Below are positions 1-8,837 of a DNA stretch of 19,663 bases, piece by piece. The notes below the pieces were generated by a model, which worked only from the letters and a program-made list of their open reading frames with translations, was not told the DNA's origin and searched no databases. The stretch lies in contig SDVU01000138.1 in the NCBI GenBank assembly GCA_016256075.1, positions 1 to 19,663 of the forward strand, written 5' to 3'. A program made the position numbers and the translations under genes. The stretch's first letter is position 1; each line of letters opens with the position of its first letter. This DNA is from Dictyocoela muelleri. Lineage: Eukaryota; Microsporidia.

Positions 1-972
1 GGTCATCTCTTAATAAAAAAAATAAAAAAAAATAATACTAATAAATTAATAGAAAATAAATTTAATTAAGAATTATCACTATGAAATTGGATAATATTAT
101 ATTCTTATAATTTCTGAAGAACAAAAAACATTGAGATGATCAGGCAAGGTTTTCAATGATATGCCATAACTATAATGTTTGCTTTTCTTCATATGCATCC
201 ACAAGTTTTCAATCATCTGAGTAACTGCTCTGGTCTCTGGATCGACAAAGTTATACTTATGGCAGTCCCTATCAGTATGTTTATGACGAATATAACTATA
301 AGCAGACCATATATCAGAAATAACATATTATTTGCTATGTATTTATCTTGATATTATTGGCAGCAGCGTATTCTTCCTTCTATTTTCCACCCTTTTCTAC
401 CCAACAATATCCAGTATCGTATTCAATGCCCCGAATATCCAAGTTTCAATCCCAGGATCGCCATACCCATATTTCTGCCGAGCCCAAAACGTTTCATCGA
501 TCTGAACCTCATTAAATGTCTCCCAATTGTCTTTTATTATTTTTAACATATTGAGAGATTTTTGATCAAAATAATGATAGGGGCTTTTTATACAACCCCT
601 CGCCTATTCCCGTATTTCTCATAACATAATTTGTTGTAAATTTATTTTTATTATATAAATAGAAGACAAATTTCAAAAATACGAAAGGAGATATCTTGGT
701 TGATTTTAAGGAGCAATTTGCTAATATATTGTTCTCATTGAAACAAATATTACACCTCCAAATATATCCCAATGTGGACCTTGTTTTTTTTATCATTTTC
801 ATATTGCCTTTACAGGCTTGGCATTTTTTACTGCTGGGTATTGCACCCAAAACTTTGAAAAGCTCAATTATGTTATCATTAGAGCTAATATATGAAAAAT
901 ATTCATGATCCAGAGCTTTTTTAAAACGTTTTAACATAGGAGTAATAAAATTTTTTTTATTAAGAGATGACC
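1..972 (-). mobile_element. Merlin element 1 (ISXO2-like DNA transposon), complete between its inverted repeats
   Basis: The first and last about 23 bases are perfect inverted copies (both begin GGTCATCTCTTAATAAAA when read inward), and they enclose one decayed ISXO2-like transposase gene on the minus strand. Merlin elements carry short TIRs and duplicate 8-9 bp of target. The left flank lies outside the window, so the duplication cannot be tested; the right flank is GTGCGACCC. Identical TIRs suggest a moderately young insertion, although the gene inside is broken. Confidence 0.85.
97..937 (-). pseudogene. Merlin/ISXO2-like transposase, broken (element 1)
   Basis: This cut-and-paste DDE transposase would act in the nucleus on its own TIRs. 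The N-terminal 123 codons (937 down to 566) are open and carry a zinc-ribbon-like CxxC (CQAC) followed by WRCNIC, typical of ISXO2-like proteins. The catalytic core is recognisable in order on the minus strand but in more than one frame: VQIDETFW near 485-505 (first acidic residue), VISDIWSAY near 300-323 (second), and FVDPETRAVTQMIENLW near 200-250 (third, the E). The final stop is at 97-99. A stop at 566-568 and later frame changes disable it. Length and motif order match complete Merlin transposases of roughly 270-300 residues. Family assignment is firm; the protein is not made. Confidence 0.85.
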
Positions 973-980
973 GTGCGACC

Positions 981-1256
981 CGGGTTATGTCACTGTAAAG
1001 AAACGAGGATAGATAATTAAATTATATTTAAATAAGCGTAAAAGCTTTTGTTGATTAACGTTACCGGTTTTGTTTTTCTTATAAAAATATATTTCCAAAT
1101 AAAGTAATTTTTTTCGCGTAACAAAAAAAATTACTTTATTTGAAATATGTTTTTATAAGAAAAACAAAACCTTTAACGTTAATCAACAAAAGATTTTACG
1201 CTTATTTAAATATAATTTAATTATCTCTCCTCATTTCTTTACAGTGGCGTAACCCG
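981..1256. repeat. Foldback/MITE 1: near-perfect 276-bp inverted repeat
   Basis: Two arms of about 133 bases are inverted copies at roughly 93% identity, with a loop of a few bases near 1116-1121 (around CGCGTAAC). Both ends read inward as CGGGTTAyGyCACTGTAAAG. There is no coding content. It sits 8 bp from the Merlin 1 terminus and directly abuts the LTR-like end of the Ty3/gypsy fossil. I could not define a clean target duplication, so the superfamily is unknown; long-TIR MITEs of this kind are often MULE- or Tc1-mobilised. Confidence 0.85.
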
Positions 1257-1266
1257 TTGGAGAACC

Positions 1267-1346
1267 GAAATTTCTAGAAATTTTGATGAAATTTCTAGTA
1301 AATTTTGAAATTGATTATTTTCCCCATTTTCTCTACAATAGCACAA
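1267..1346 (-). repeat. 3' LTR segment of the Ty3/gypsy fossil
   Basis: These eighty bases match 5104-5183 at about 91% by eye, in the same orientation, and both read out as TTGTGCTATTG on the minus strand. A purine-rich stretch at about 1348-1362 sits immediately internal to it. The outer part, toward 1257, has GGAGAAC in common with the other LTR near 4950, but the middle of the LTR is shorter here. Confidence 0.7.
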
Positions 1347-4326
1347 CATCCTGTTCCTTCCGAGGCTACCTTACTCATATTTTTAACATTTTGTCTTGTT
1401 ATTTTATTACCTTCATCAACTATCACAAATCCCCTATCACTTGACACTTTAGAAACCGTAAATGGTCCTTTAAAAACATCTGAAAACTTATCCGGATTGG
1501 AATTTTATCGAAAACCACTTCTCCTTATCTTATTCCATACCTATTCTTTTTTATCATTAACTTATTTTTATTTTCGATCATTTTTTTTTTGTTCATTTTA
1601 TATAACTTATTGTAGATATCATCTTTTGAGTTTCACAGAGTTTTTTTTTAATAATAATTTCATAAGGAGATAAATTTTATGTCAAATATGTACGAAATTC
1701 TGTCTGATGCATATAGTCTCTTTTTGTTTATTATGTGGTTTCACCTCTAATAATCTACATACCTGCAAAATTACAGTGTTTCTTCGTTCAGATATCGCAT
1801 TACCCGTCGTATTGTATGGACTTGTAATTATTTGTTTGATGCCGTGATTTTCATGTATCTTTTTGAATTTTGAGGAAATATATTGGCGACCTTAATCTGA
1901 CAAAAATTTTTGAGGTGCCCCAAATTTCCCTATCAAATTTTTATAAAATACATGAAGACACTTTTTGCGTTATATTCCATAATATTTTCGCTCGTCTATT
2001 TACTATATACGTCAGTAAAAGTAATGATGTAAAGATATTTTGATTTATTGCTTTTTTTAAAACGTTCTCTTTTTATAGGCCCTAAGATATCTGACGACAC
2101 AAGTTTGACTTGTTTCCTTTCTACAATACTGCTATTCATTGTTTTGAACTCCGTGTTAAAGTTTTTTTTGTCGCTGAAAATCTAAACAATTGTTAATTAC
2201 GGATTTAATTTGTTTTCTTAGATTAGGGTGATAATATTGATTTTTTTTAATGGTGCTATATAATGCTTTCTGTCCTGGATGAAGCAAAGTTTTATGCAAG
2301 TGAGATATTTGGGTTTTACCCAAAAAAGGGTATGTTGGTTTATATTTAGTTTGTTCTTTATTATATTCTCGTGTATTCTGATCATAAGGAGCAAATTTTG
2401 TTAAATATAATATTGAAATACAGTCAGCAGAATCATTATTCTTTCCTGATATTGATTAACCATTTGATAATTGTATTTATCAAGCAAAATTTTCCTTCTC
2501 TGACTCTTTTATTATTATCCTTGTTGCTGAATATATTTTGATTATCAGAGTAAATTATGACCTTAGAAAGATGGAGTATTGTACGAGAAAAAACGAGAGT
2601 TTTGGGGATTACATATCCTTCCTTTTCGGCTATAGTGTAGTTACGTTCTTATCTTGTTAATTTATTACTGAAAATCCTATTGTTTTTTTTTCTTGTATTA
2701 GTACCGCCCCCATTGCATAGTCTGATGCGCCTGTGTATAGATGGAGGGGTGTGTTAATATCAAGATAAGCAAAAATAAGACGTGATTTGATCTCATAAAT
2801 TAATTTACTGGGTTCTTAATTCTCAACACTTGACCATTTGAACTTATCATATAATTTTTATGTAAGAAAAGCGATTTTTTGTGAAATATTTTGAATAAAA
2901 GTCTCGTACCAATTTATTAGACCAATATTCTCTGTATATTTTTTTTATATTAGGTTTTATTTTATTTATTTTTGATTTCTTTCTAATGATGGTCTTATGC
3001 CTTCTGCTGATACTTTATGACCCAAATATGTAACTTCTGTTATAATAAATCTACTTTTTTCAAGTTAACTGATATTTTATTTTGTCTTAAAATATTTAAA
3101 ACGTTCTCTAAATGCCATAAATGTTCCCCAGCATTTTCTGAATGAATCAATATGTCGTCGGGGTATATTTTAACATATTTTATACAGTTAAATAGATGAT
3201 TCATGCACTTCTGAAAGTTATTAGGGCGTTGTTAAGCATGAAAGACATTCTTAGAAATTCACAATGATTATCATCCAGAGAAAATGTTGTAATTTTATGC
3301 TATTTCTTTTGAGTAGAATTTGGTAGTATCCCCTGTTTTAGCCAATTTGCGAAAACACCTTCGATTCCTTAAGCGTTAAAAGATAGTCGTGTATCGTTGG
3401 TAATAGTTGGTTTATCGGAAATGTATTCTTATTCAAATCTTTGTAATCAATTACTAGTCTAATCTTTACATTTCTTTTTCTAATTGGAAAATCTGGTGAT
3501 GAGAAAGGAGATTTGCTTTTCCGAATTACCTCTAAATGAATTGACCTTCCCAGCTCATTTTTTATGGCTTCACGCGGGGCTAATGAAATTTTATATGGTT
3601 TCTTGTTATTACAGTATCATTTTTAGCGTAATTTTGTGTTCTACTTTAAGTATACACCCATGATTAGGCATGATATTTTTATAATTATTCGGTATACATC
3701 TTAAGCATCTCGAATTATCATTTTTTTAAATCTGAAATATATGTGTTTTCTCTGAAAGCTCTATATCTAGGACTATTGGTCTTAATACATGTTCAAATTT
3801 ATATAATTTTTCATCAATTGTAATAGTCATATTGCTGCAGTTTATTTTTTCATAGTTTTTGGTAAGTAAATCGATTCCAAGTATCAATTCCGAGCTCGTA
3901 TCGCGGATTTTGTAATGTGATATCTGTTAACTGTATCGGGATCACCAAGAAGCCTTATTTTATTTTTACTACTTCAATTGAAGTAATTTCTCTGCCATCT
4001 CAGTTGTATGTTTATTTTAGGTGATTTTAATCTGGGAATTTCGATGCCGCGGACTATATCTACTTTTATGAAGCTTTAAGTAGCGGCAGAGTCAATAATG
4101 GCCCGACATTTCTTACATTTAGTTGGGTATCTAGTTCTAATGATTGTGTTTTTAGTTTGAAAACTATGAATGAAAATGCGTTTGTGTCTTTTTTTTATTA
4201 ATCACTCTTTTGTGTTTGACTTGCTTTCCTCGCTTGATATTATTCAGTTTTATGTGTATTAGTTTATAGTATTCACACTATTTTAGAGTTTATTTATGAC
4301 ATTATGGTGTCTTTTTTCATCGCCGG

Positions 4327-4593
4327 CTACTTTATTATTTTTTTTAAATTATTAATTTGTTTTATGATCGTGTTATCTGTTTCAATTATTATTTGGATCA
4401 TATCATTGATATTATGAATGTTTAAACGTGCCATTTCCAGTTTAGTTCTGTCGCTCAAACCGTTGTAAAATGGCTCTAAGATCTTTAAGTTTTTCGCATT
4501 TTCATCGCTTCGTGTGCATATCATTAGGCGTTTAAAATGATATTTTATCTGGTTCTTTATTTCTCTTAAAGTCTTGAAGTGGTTCTGTCGCAT
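4327..4593 (-). pseudogene. gag-like remnant of the Ty3/gypsy fossil
   Basis: A short open stretch of 88 codons, rich in Lys, Asn and Ile, contains an FYNGLSDRTKLEMA segment that resembles the capsid-like region of Ty3/gypsy Gag proteins (F..gL....k..l pattern). Its position upstream of the protease and reverse-transcriptase remnants agrees with this. It is part of a dead element, and assignment rests more on position than on sequence. Confidence 0.5.
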
Positions 4594-4944
4594 AGATGTC
4601 AGTGTTGTTAGATATTTTAAAGAATCTTTCTCCGGATATTTGTGTCTGAAGAGGATGTGAATGCTTCTTCCAGTGTCCTCGCGTTATTTAATGTTGGTAG
4701 AATTGCAGTTGACGATATAAAAAATAACCTGAAGTGTAGTTACTTCATCCCAGTTTCCTAAAGCTGTTTTTTAATTATTTATTCTTCAATTGAAAGATGT
4801 CTTGCCTCGAAATATTTTCAAGTAATGGTGTCGATCTTTGAATTTGAAGGTTTGTGTTAGAAGGAGTTATGTAAACGATGCACGTGTTGGTTGAAATTTG
4901 TTTTCTTTAGTTCGGCACATTTCCTTTGTTAAGCTTAACATGTC

Positions 4945-5183
4945 GTGCCCGCGGAGAACGCGACTGTTCTGAAGAAAAAAATATATAGAGATAAATTATG
5001 TAACTCATATTTCTTTATTCGTTCTTTATTGTGCGTTTTACGAGATGTTTCGAGATACTCGGTGATCTCATGGGACTCTTGATAATTATTTATTTTATAG
5101 TTTGAAATTTCTAGAAATTTTAATGAAATTTCTAGTAAATTTTTAAATTGAACATTTTCCCTCTTTTCACTACAATAGCACAA
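4945..5183 (-). repeat. 5' LTR of the Ty3/gypsy fossil
   Basis: The outer 80 bases (5104-5183) match the left LTR segment. The inner limit is uncertain: a GC-rich stretch around 4945-4965 (GCCCGCGGAGAAC) resembles the sequence bordering the other LTR, giving an LTR of about 230-240 bp. I could not identify a convincing tRNA primer-binding site next to it. Confidence 0.5.
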
Positions 5184-5456
5184 AAATAAGTATTTTCCCT
5201 ATAATATATTAAAAACTGATTGATTGCATTTTAAACAAAAATATACTCTATGTAAAAATTTATTCTCAAATAAAATATAAATATTTTAGAATCTATTCTT
5301 TTTTTTGAAAAAAATTGGTTTCATTAGGTCATAAAAAATCAATTATTTTCATCTGGTGTCAAATTGTACACATTAAATGAATTATTTGTAAAAATTTTAT
5401 AAAATATAAACAAAAAATTAATTTTAATAAAATTTATCTCTAAAGATTTTATCATA
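5184..5456. other. AT-rich stretch holding the distal end of Merlin element 2
   Basis: Only the part at about 5410-5456 can be interpreted: on the minus strand it continues the Merlin 2 transposase C terminus (YDKIFRDKFY) across the MULE 1 insertion. The rest is AT-rich, with no reading frame or clear terminal repeat. Confidence 0.5.
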
Positions 5457-5465
5457 TAATTGATC

Positions 5466-5503
5466 GGTAACTTCTCACAGGGCCTAATTTTCACTGGGCC
5501 GAA
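5466..5503 (+). repeat. MULE 1 left terminal inverted repeat
   Basis: About 38 bases match the right end in inverted orientation with a handful of differences. The core ATTTTCACTGGGCCGAA is exact. Confidence 0.85.
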
Positions 5504-5535
5504 CATTTTTATTTTTTGACACCCCTAAAAAATAT

Positions 5536-6720
5536 GAAAATTGTTTGGATAAAATCAAAATATGGTAATTACATTCCTGCAATAAATGATTATATCTTCA
5601 GAATAAATAAAAAAATGAAAGATTATATTGGACGTGTTCAAACAAAGCTTGTCAAATTAATCTTAAATATTTAGGCGGTGTTTTAACCTTTAATTTCTAA
5701 ATTCATACCATCCAGATAATGAAATTGAAATAATAAACCTCAAAATAGAAATATTTCAATCCAAACCAATACAGATCCTTCATATTCCTGCCGTTGAAGT
5801 TTATAATCAAAGTGACGCTATCTGTCTTTATTTCATGATTCGAATCCCAATAAAAACAGTTTTTTTCCATCATTTGATAATATTAAAAGATATATATAGA
5901 GAGATTGATTGTCAAAAATAGGCCATCTACTTTCTTTAGTAATCTTTCACTTTATTTTTCAAAATTATATTTCTCAGACGGAAATAACATGCTTCTTTAT
6001 TATGAATTAATAACAGGAAAAATGATTATCTTAGGAAATATTGATTTTATTAGATTTTTTTAAAGAAATAATTATCTCGTATTAATTATGTATGGAACTT
6101 TCAAGTGTTCATCAAATAATTTTTTACGATTTTACATAATATATGCAGATTTTAACAGAAAATATTTATCCATAATATATAGTTTTTTACGAGAAAAAAA
6201 TCATCTACTTTATGAAAATGTTTTATGCAATCATATACAGCCTTAGTCGATATAAGATATTTATTAATCCAACAATAGTTCAAATAGATTTCGAATTAGC
6301 AGCTTTCAATGTGATCAAAAGAAGTTTTTCGAACACAAGAATATTTGGTTGTTTATTTAATTTTGGCCGAGCATTATAGAGAAAGATAAATACTTTGTAC
6401 CTCAGAAATTTGTTAACAATGATATAATTAAAGCCCGTATAACCTATTTCCTCCTTGGCATTGGTTTCTTAGATACCATTGATTTGTGTCGGAATTATAT
6501 ATTACAGAGAAGAACAATATTTACTGAAAAAACAAATGGGTTTTTTACATATGTTGAGCATATTTGGATTTCGAATACCAGGTCAGTATTTCGAAGATCA
6601 ATCTGAGCGCAATATGGTGTCAGTAAAAGTCGAACAAATAATGCGGCTGAAGGATTTAATTCTAAACTAAATAGATCAATTAATAAAAAAATCCAAATTA
6701 TTATGAAATTGTTCAAAAAA
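5536..6720 (+). pseudogene. MULE transposase, decayed (MULE 1)
   Basis: The parts appear in the expected order but in several frames. An N-terminal FLYWCH-like zinc finger (YWTCSNKACQINLKYLGG near 5620-5675, with a HPDNE stretch after it) comes first. Next is the catalytic-core start MYGTFKCSSNNFLRFYII near 6087-6140, then IQIDFELAAFNVIKRSF and IFGCLFNFGRAL (about 6280-6375), and finally RTNNAAEGFNSKLN near 6630-6670, a signature of MULE C-terminal regions. The family motif is DGTFK, but here the Asp is replaced by Tyr (MYGTFK), so a catalytic acid is missing even apart from the frame changes and stops. The element is dead; family assignment is firm. Confidence 0.88.
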
Positions 6721-6960
6721 TAATTGATATACAACAAGACAATGATATTGAATTTTTAAGACTTTTTAACGGTGGTGAAGTGAAAGCGAATAAAAAAATT
6801 TAGATCAAGATAAAAATTAATATTATTACTAAATAGATATCATAATGGTTTCATTGATATTTACCAGTTATTAAATGGTTTTAAAAATGCAATTAAATTA
6901 AATTTTTATTTTTATTTTTTTAATTGTAAATTTCTTTTATGGGTTGCAAAAAATTAAAAT

Positions 6961-7015
6961 AATTCGGCCCAGTGAAAATTCGGCCCAGTGAAAATTCGGC
7001 CAGTGAGACTGAACC
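6961..7015 (-). repeat. MULE 1 right terminal inverted repeat, iterated
   Basis: This is the inverted copy of the left end, extended by tandem iteration: TTCGGCCCAGTGAAAA occurs twice and is followed by a third, shorter TTCGGCCAGTGAGAC. Iterated subterminal units in MULEs are often transposase-binding sites; that function is inferred here. Confidence 0.8.
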
Positions 7016-7745
7016 TAATTGATCACCCTAATTTCTTATTATCATAAACCTTACTAAGTAAATATCAATTGTGGATTCACAACGGGCTTCTTTAGCCGTA
7101 TTTCATTTAATGGCTGACCAATTATCTCAATGGTTTGGGTATGAACTCCTGTAAACAGACATACGAAATTATATGGGGAATTCATATTTTCATGATTGTA
7201 TACGCTTTAATCAATTTTACAGTAAGATTAAAAGAAAAATGTATACACACTCGTTTAATAAAATGCTTTTTTATATATTATAGGGAGATTTTAATTGTTT
7301 TTTTCGTTTGGATTTTTGATAAATAAATTTTTGGATTTTCAATTCTCTCAACAATACCAAAAACCTTAATTCATCAACAATTTAATCTCTATTTTTTTAC
7401 CAAATTTTGTCCATCAAATTCCACTAAGACATCAATACCGTCAAATAAAAGATTCAGATTTTTTTTTCGTATATATCGAAGTAAATAACAAAACTGTTTT
7501 TCTAACAGAATTTTCTGAAATTTAAGTGGTAATTAATATTATTTGAATATTTAGATTGTGTATCCAATGAAAAATAATCGAAAAAAAATCAGGTCTTATT
7601 TTTCGAAATATCAATAAAATCAACTGCAATGACCTACCTCAAATCTACATTTTATCTCCTGGAGTGATAAATTTGCCAATATTAGACCTTAAAGCCACTT
7701 TACCATAACAATCATCACATATTAGCTGCGATTGATTTTTTCTTC
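7016..7745 (-). pseudogene. Merlin/ISXO2-like transposase, decayed (element 2, main part)
   Basis: On the minus strand the family motifs appear in order, across frames. LICDDCYGK (about 7710-7740) gives the N-terminal CxxC. RPDFFS and an FHWIHNLN segment lie near 7560-7600. VEFDGQNLVKK (7391-7424) is the first catalytic Asp region (family VEIDE; here the following E is G). VFGIVERIENPK lies at about 7340-7370. HENMNSPYNFVCLFTGVHTQ and TIE follow at about 7125-7195 (family HTQTIE, the catalytic E), then NWSAIK and TIDIYLVRFMIIRN down to about 7030. Multiple stops and frame changes show an old copy, more decayed than element 1. The C terminus lies beyond the MULE insertion. Confidence 0.75.
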
Positions 7746-7865
7746 TAATTTTTTTAATAGATTTAAGAATAAAATTGTTTTTTTATGTATATTCAAAGGG
7801 CTAACTAAGAATTATTTTATATTACTATAAGTTAGAATATCTCCTATTTGGTGTCTTAATTATCC

Positions 7866-8072
7866 ATTTAGCTGCTCTGTTTCTAATTTCGGAACATAAA
7901 TATTTTTTTTCCAAAAAAAGCAGATACATCAACAAAAGATACAATTACTAACAAAAACATTACACACCTTCAGTGTTATCTTTTTGGTAGTGATCGTATC
8001 TTTTGTGGATGTTTTTACTTTTTTTAAAAAATATATATTTATGTTCCCAAATTAGAAACAGAGCAGTTAAAT
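7866..8072. repeat. Foldback/MITE 2: 207-bp inverted repeat
   Basis: The arms pair along almost their whole length around a centre near 7969. The ends read inward as ATTTArCTGCTCTGTTTCTA; further in, GGAACATAAATAT and CAAAAGATAC are shared. Identity is roughly 80-85%, lower than foldback 1, so it is probably older. No coding content and no clear target duplication were seen. Confidence 0.8.
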
Positions 8073-8498
8073 AAGATCTCAAATGTTGACTCTATTCGCA
8101 CTTTAAGTCTAAATAATGCTTATTAAGGTCTAAATTACATATCGCAATGCCTTCATTGAACACAAATAAAAGCTATGCGCCTTTCACCCAAATTTCACAA
8201 GTTAGTGAAATATTTTTTTTAAAAATAATTAAAAATAAGATTTAACATTAAATTTCAAATAAAAATATTTATACATTCATATTTTATTTTTGATTTTTTT
8301 ATCAATGTATTGATGATGAGATATCTCTAAATATATTACAAGTTATTTTTCCATGGGGTCTAGAGTCTGAGACCGTGGGTGATCGCTTTTATAAATGAGG
8401 ACTCTTATAAAGCAGTTTTTTATAAAAATTTTATTTTTTGGTAAAAAGAAGGGTAATAATTTTTATAAAAGCTTCTTGTAGACAACAGATGAATAATC
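8073..8498. other. AT-rich spacer, nothing recognised
   Basis: I see no reading frame, RNA gene or repeat beyond A/T runs. A short GC-richer stretch at about 8353-8385 contains a small GGTCT...AGACC dyad, which is too weak to name. Confidence 0.5.
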
Positions 8499-8715
8499 TA
8501 GAGATGCAACCCCTGGATTCCGGTGTTTTTATCAATCCTGAAATCCCTGGATCAGAAATTTAGAATCCCGGGATTTCGGGATTGGTAAATATTTAAAGAA
8601 AACTATTTATTTGGTTGTGCCAATTATAAATATTTTTTCTGCCATGATAATTAGAAGTATAGATTGCAACCGGGATTCCGGGATCATAGAAAGTAAAATA
8701 CCGGGTTTCCTGATT
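8499..8715 (+). repeat. hAT-like terminal/subterminal motifs (CCCGGGAT-rich), two direct copies
   Basis: TAGAGATGCAACCCC at 8499 and TAGATTGCAACCGGG at 8660 are direct copies, each followed by degenerate GGGATTCCGGGATC-type motifs (about 8514-8585 and 8671-8712). The base composition is strikingly different from the surroundings. TAGAGATGCAACC-type ends with short GC-rich subterminal repeats resemble hAT transposon termini. No transposase and no inverted partner are present, so this is at most a solo end or a MITE remnant. Confidence 0.45.
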
Positions 8716-8837
8716 ATAATGAATAAAAAATATATTCTTATTATCTCATGCGCTAACAAGAAACATATTCATCTATGAAAATCAGAAACATATCTAACTA
8801 TACATTAAGAATTTGGCTTTCCGTTTTTTCGCCCACG

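Larger units (their letters stand above)
1257..5183 (-). mobile_element. Ty3/gypsy-type LTR-retrotransposon fossil, old and heavily broken
   Basis: Family and parts are read on the minus strand. There are LTR-like repeats at both ends, a gag-like stretch at about 4.3-4.6 kb, a protease with a DSA active-site motif near 4.1 kb, reverse transcriptase at about 3.0-3.6 kb, probable RNase H at about 2.5-2.9 kb, an integrase zinc-binding domain at about 2.15-2.3 kb and the integrase core at about 1.9-2.1 kb. The order PR-RT-RH-IN defines Ty3/gypsy. A purine-rich tract lies next to the left LTR, as expected of a polypurine tract. The element is a fossil with well over ten disruptions. LTR divergence of about 9% over 80 aligned bases suggests an old insertion. 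Confidence 0.85.
5466..7015 (+). mobile_element. MULE 1 (Mutator-like transposon) with TIRs and 9-bp target duplication
   Basis: The 9-bp direct repeat TAATTGATC lies at 5457-5465 and 7016-7024, exactly outside matching termini. The left end reads GGTAACTTCTCACAGGGCC; the right end, read inward, is GGTTCAGTCTCACTGGCCG. Both continue into AATTTTCACTGGGCCGAA. The right end holds three tandem copies of a 16-bp unit (CGGCCCAGTGAAAATT-like), the left about two. A 9-bp duplication and FLYWCH-plus-DDE coding remains are diagnostic of MULEs. The element is 1550 bp and sits inside Merlin 2. Confidence 0.92.
5400..7750 (-). mobile_element. Merlin element 2 (ISXO2-like), split by MULE 1
   Basis: A second ISXO2-like transposase remnant runs on the minus strand from about 7745 to 7016 and resumes at about 5456 to 5410 beyond the MULE insertion. 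The reading across the target duplication (GDQL then YDKIFRDKFY) makes a normal Merlin C terminus. I found no convincing TIRs: GGTGTC occurs near 5355 and 7852 but in the same orientation. The limits given are those of the coding remains only. Confidence 0.75.

Noticed and set aside
696-908. Open frame of 70 codons on the plus strand
   Set aside because: Lies antisense to the zinc-ribbon part of Merlin 1 transposase, with no independent coding support.
1305-1673. Open frame of 122 codons on the plus strand, hydrophobic
   Set aside because: Overlaps the LTR/integrase end of the Ty3/gypsy fossil, which reads on the opposite strand. The hydrophobic, Phe/Leu-rich product is what antisense AT-rich DNA gives.
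4935-5183. Open frame of 82 codons on the minus strand
   Set aside because: Lies entirely within the LTR of the Ty3/gypsy fossil; not a gene.
6479-6670. Short open frames on both strands inside MULE 1
   Set aside because: They are out of frame with, or antisense to, recognisable transposase motifs (DLCRNYI, RTNNAAEGFN).
7135-7326. Open frame of 63 codons on the plus strand
   Set aside because: Antisense to the FTGVHTQTIE region of the Merlin 2 transposase.
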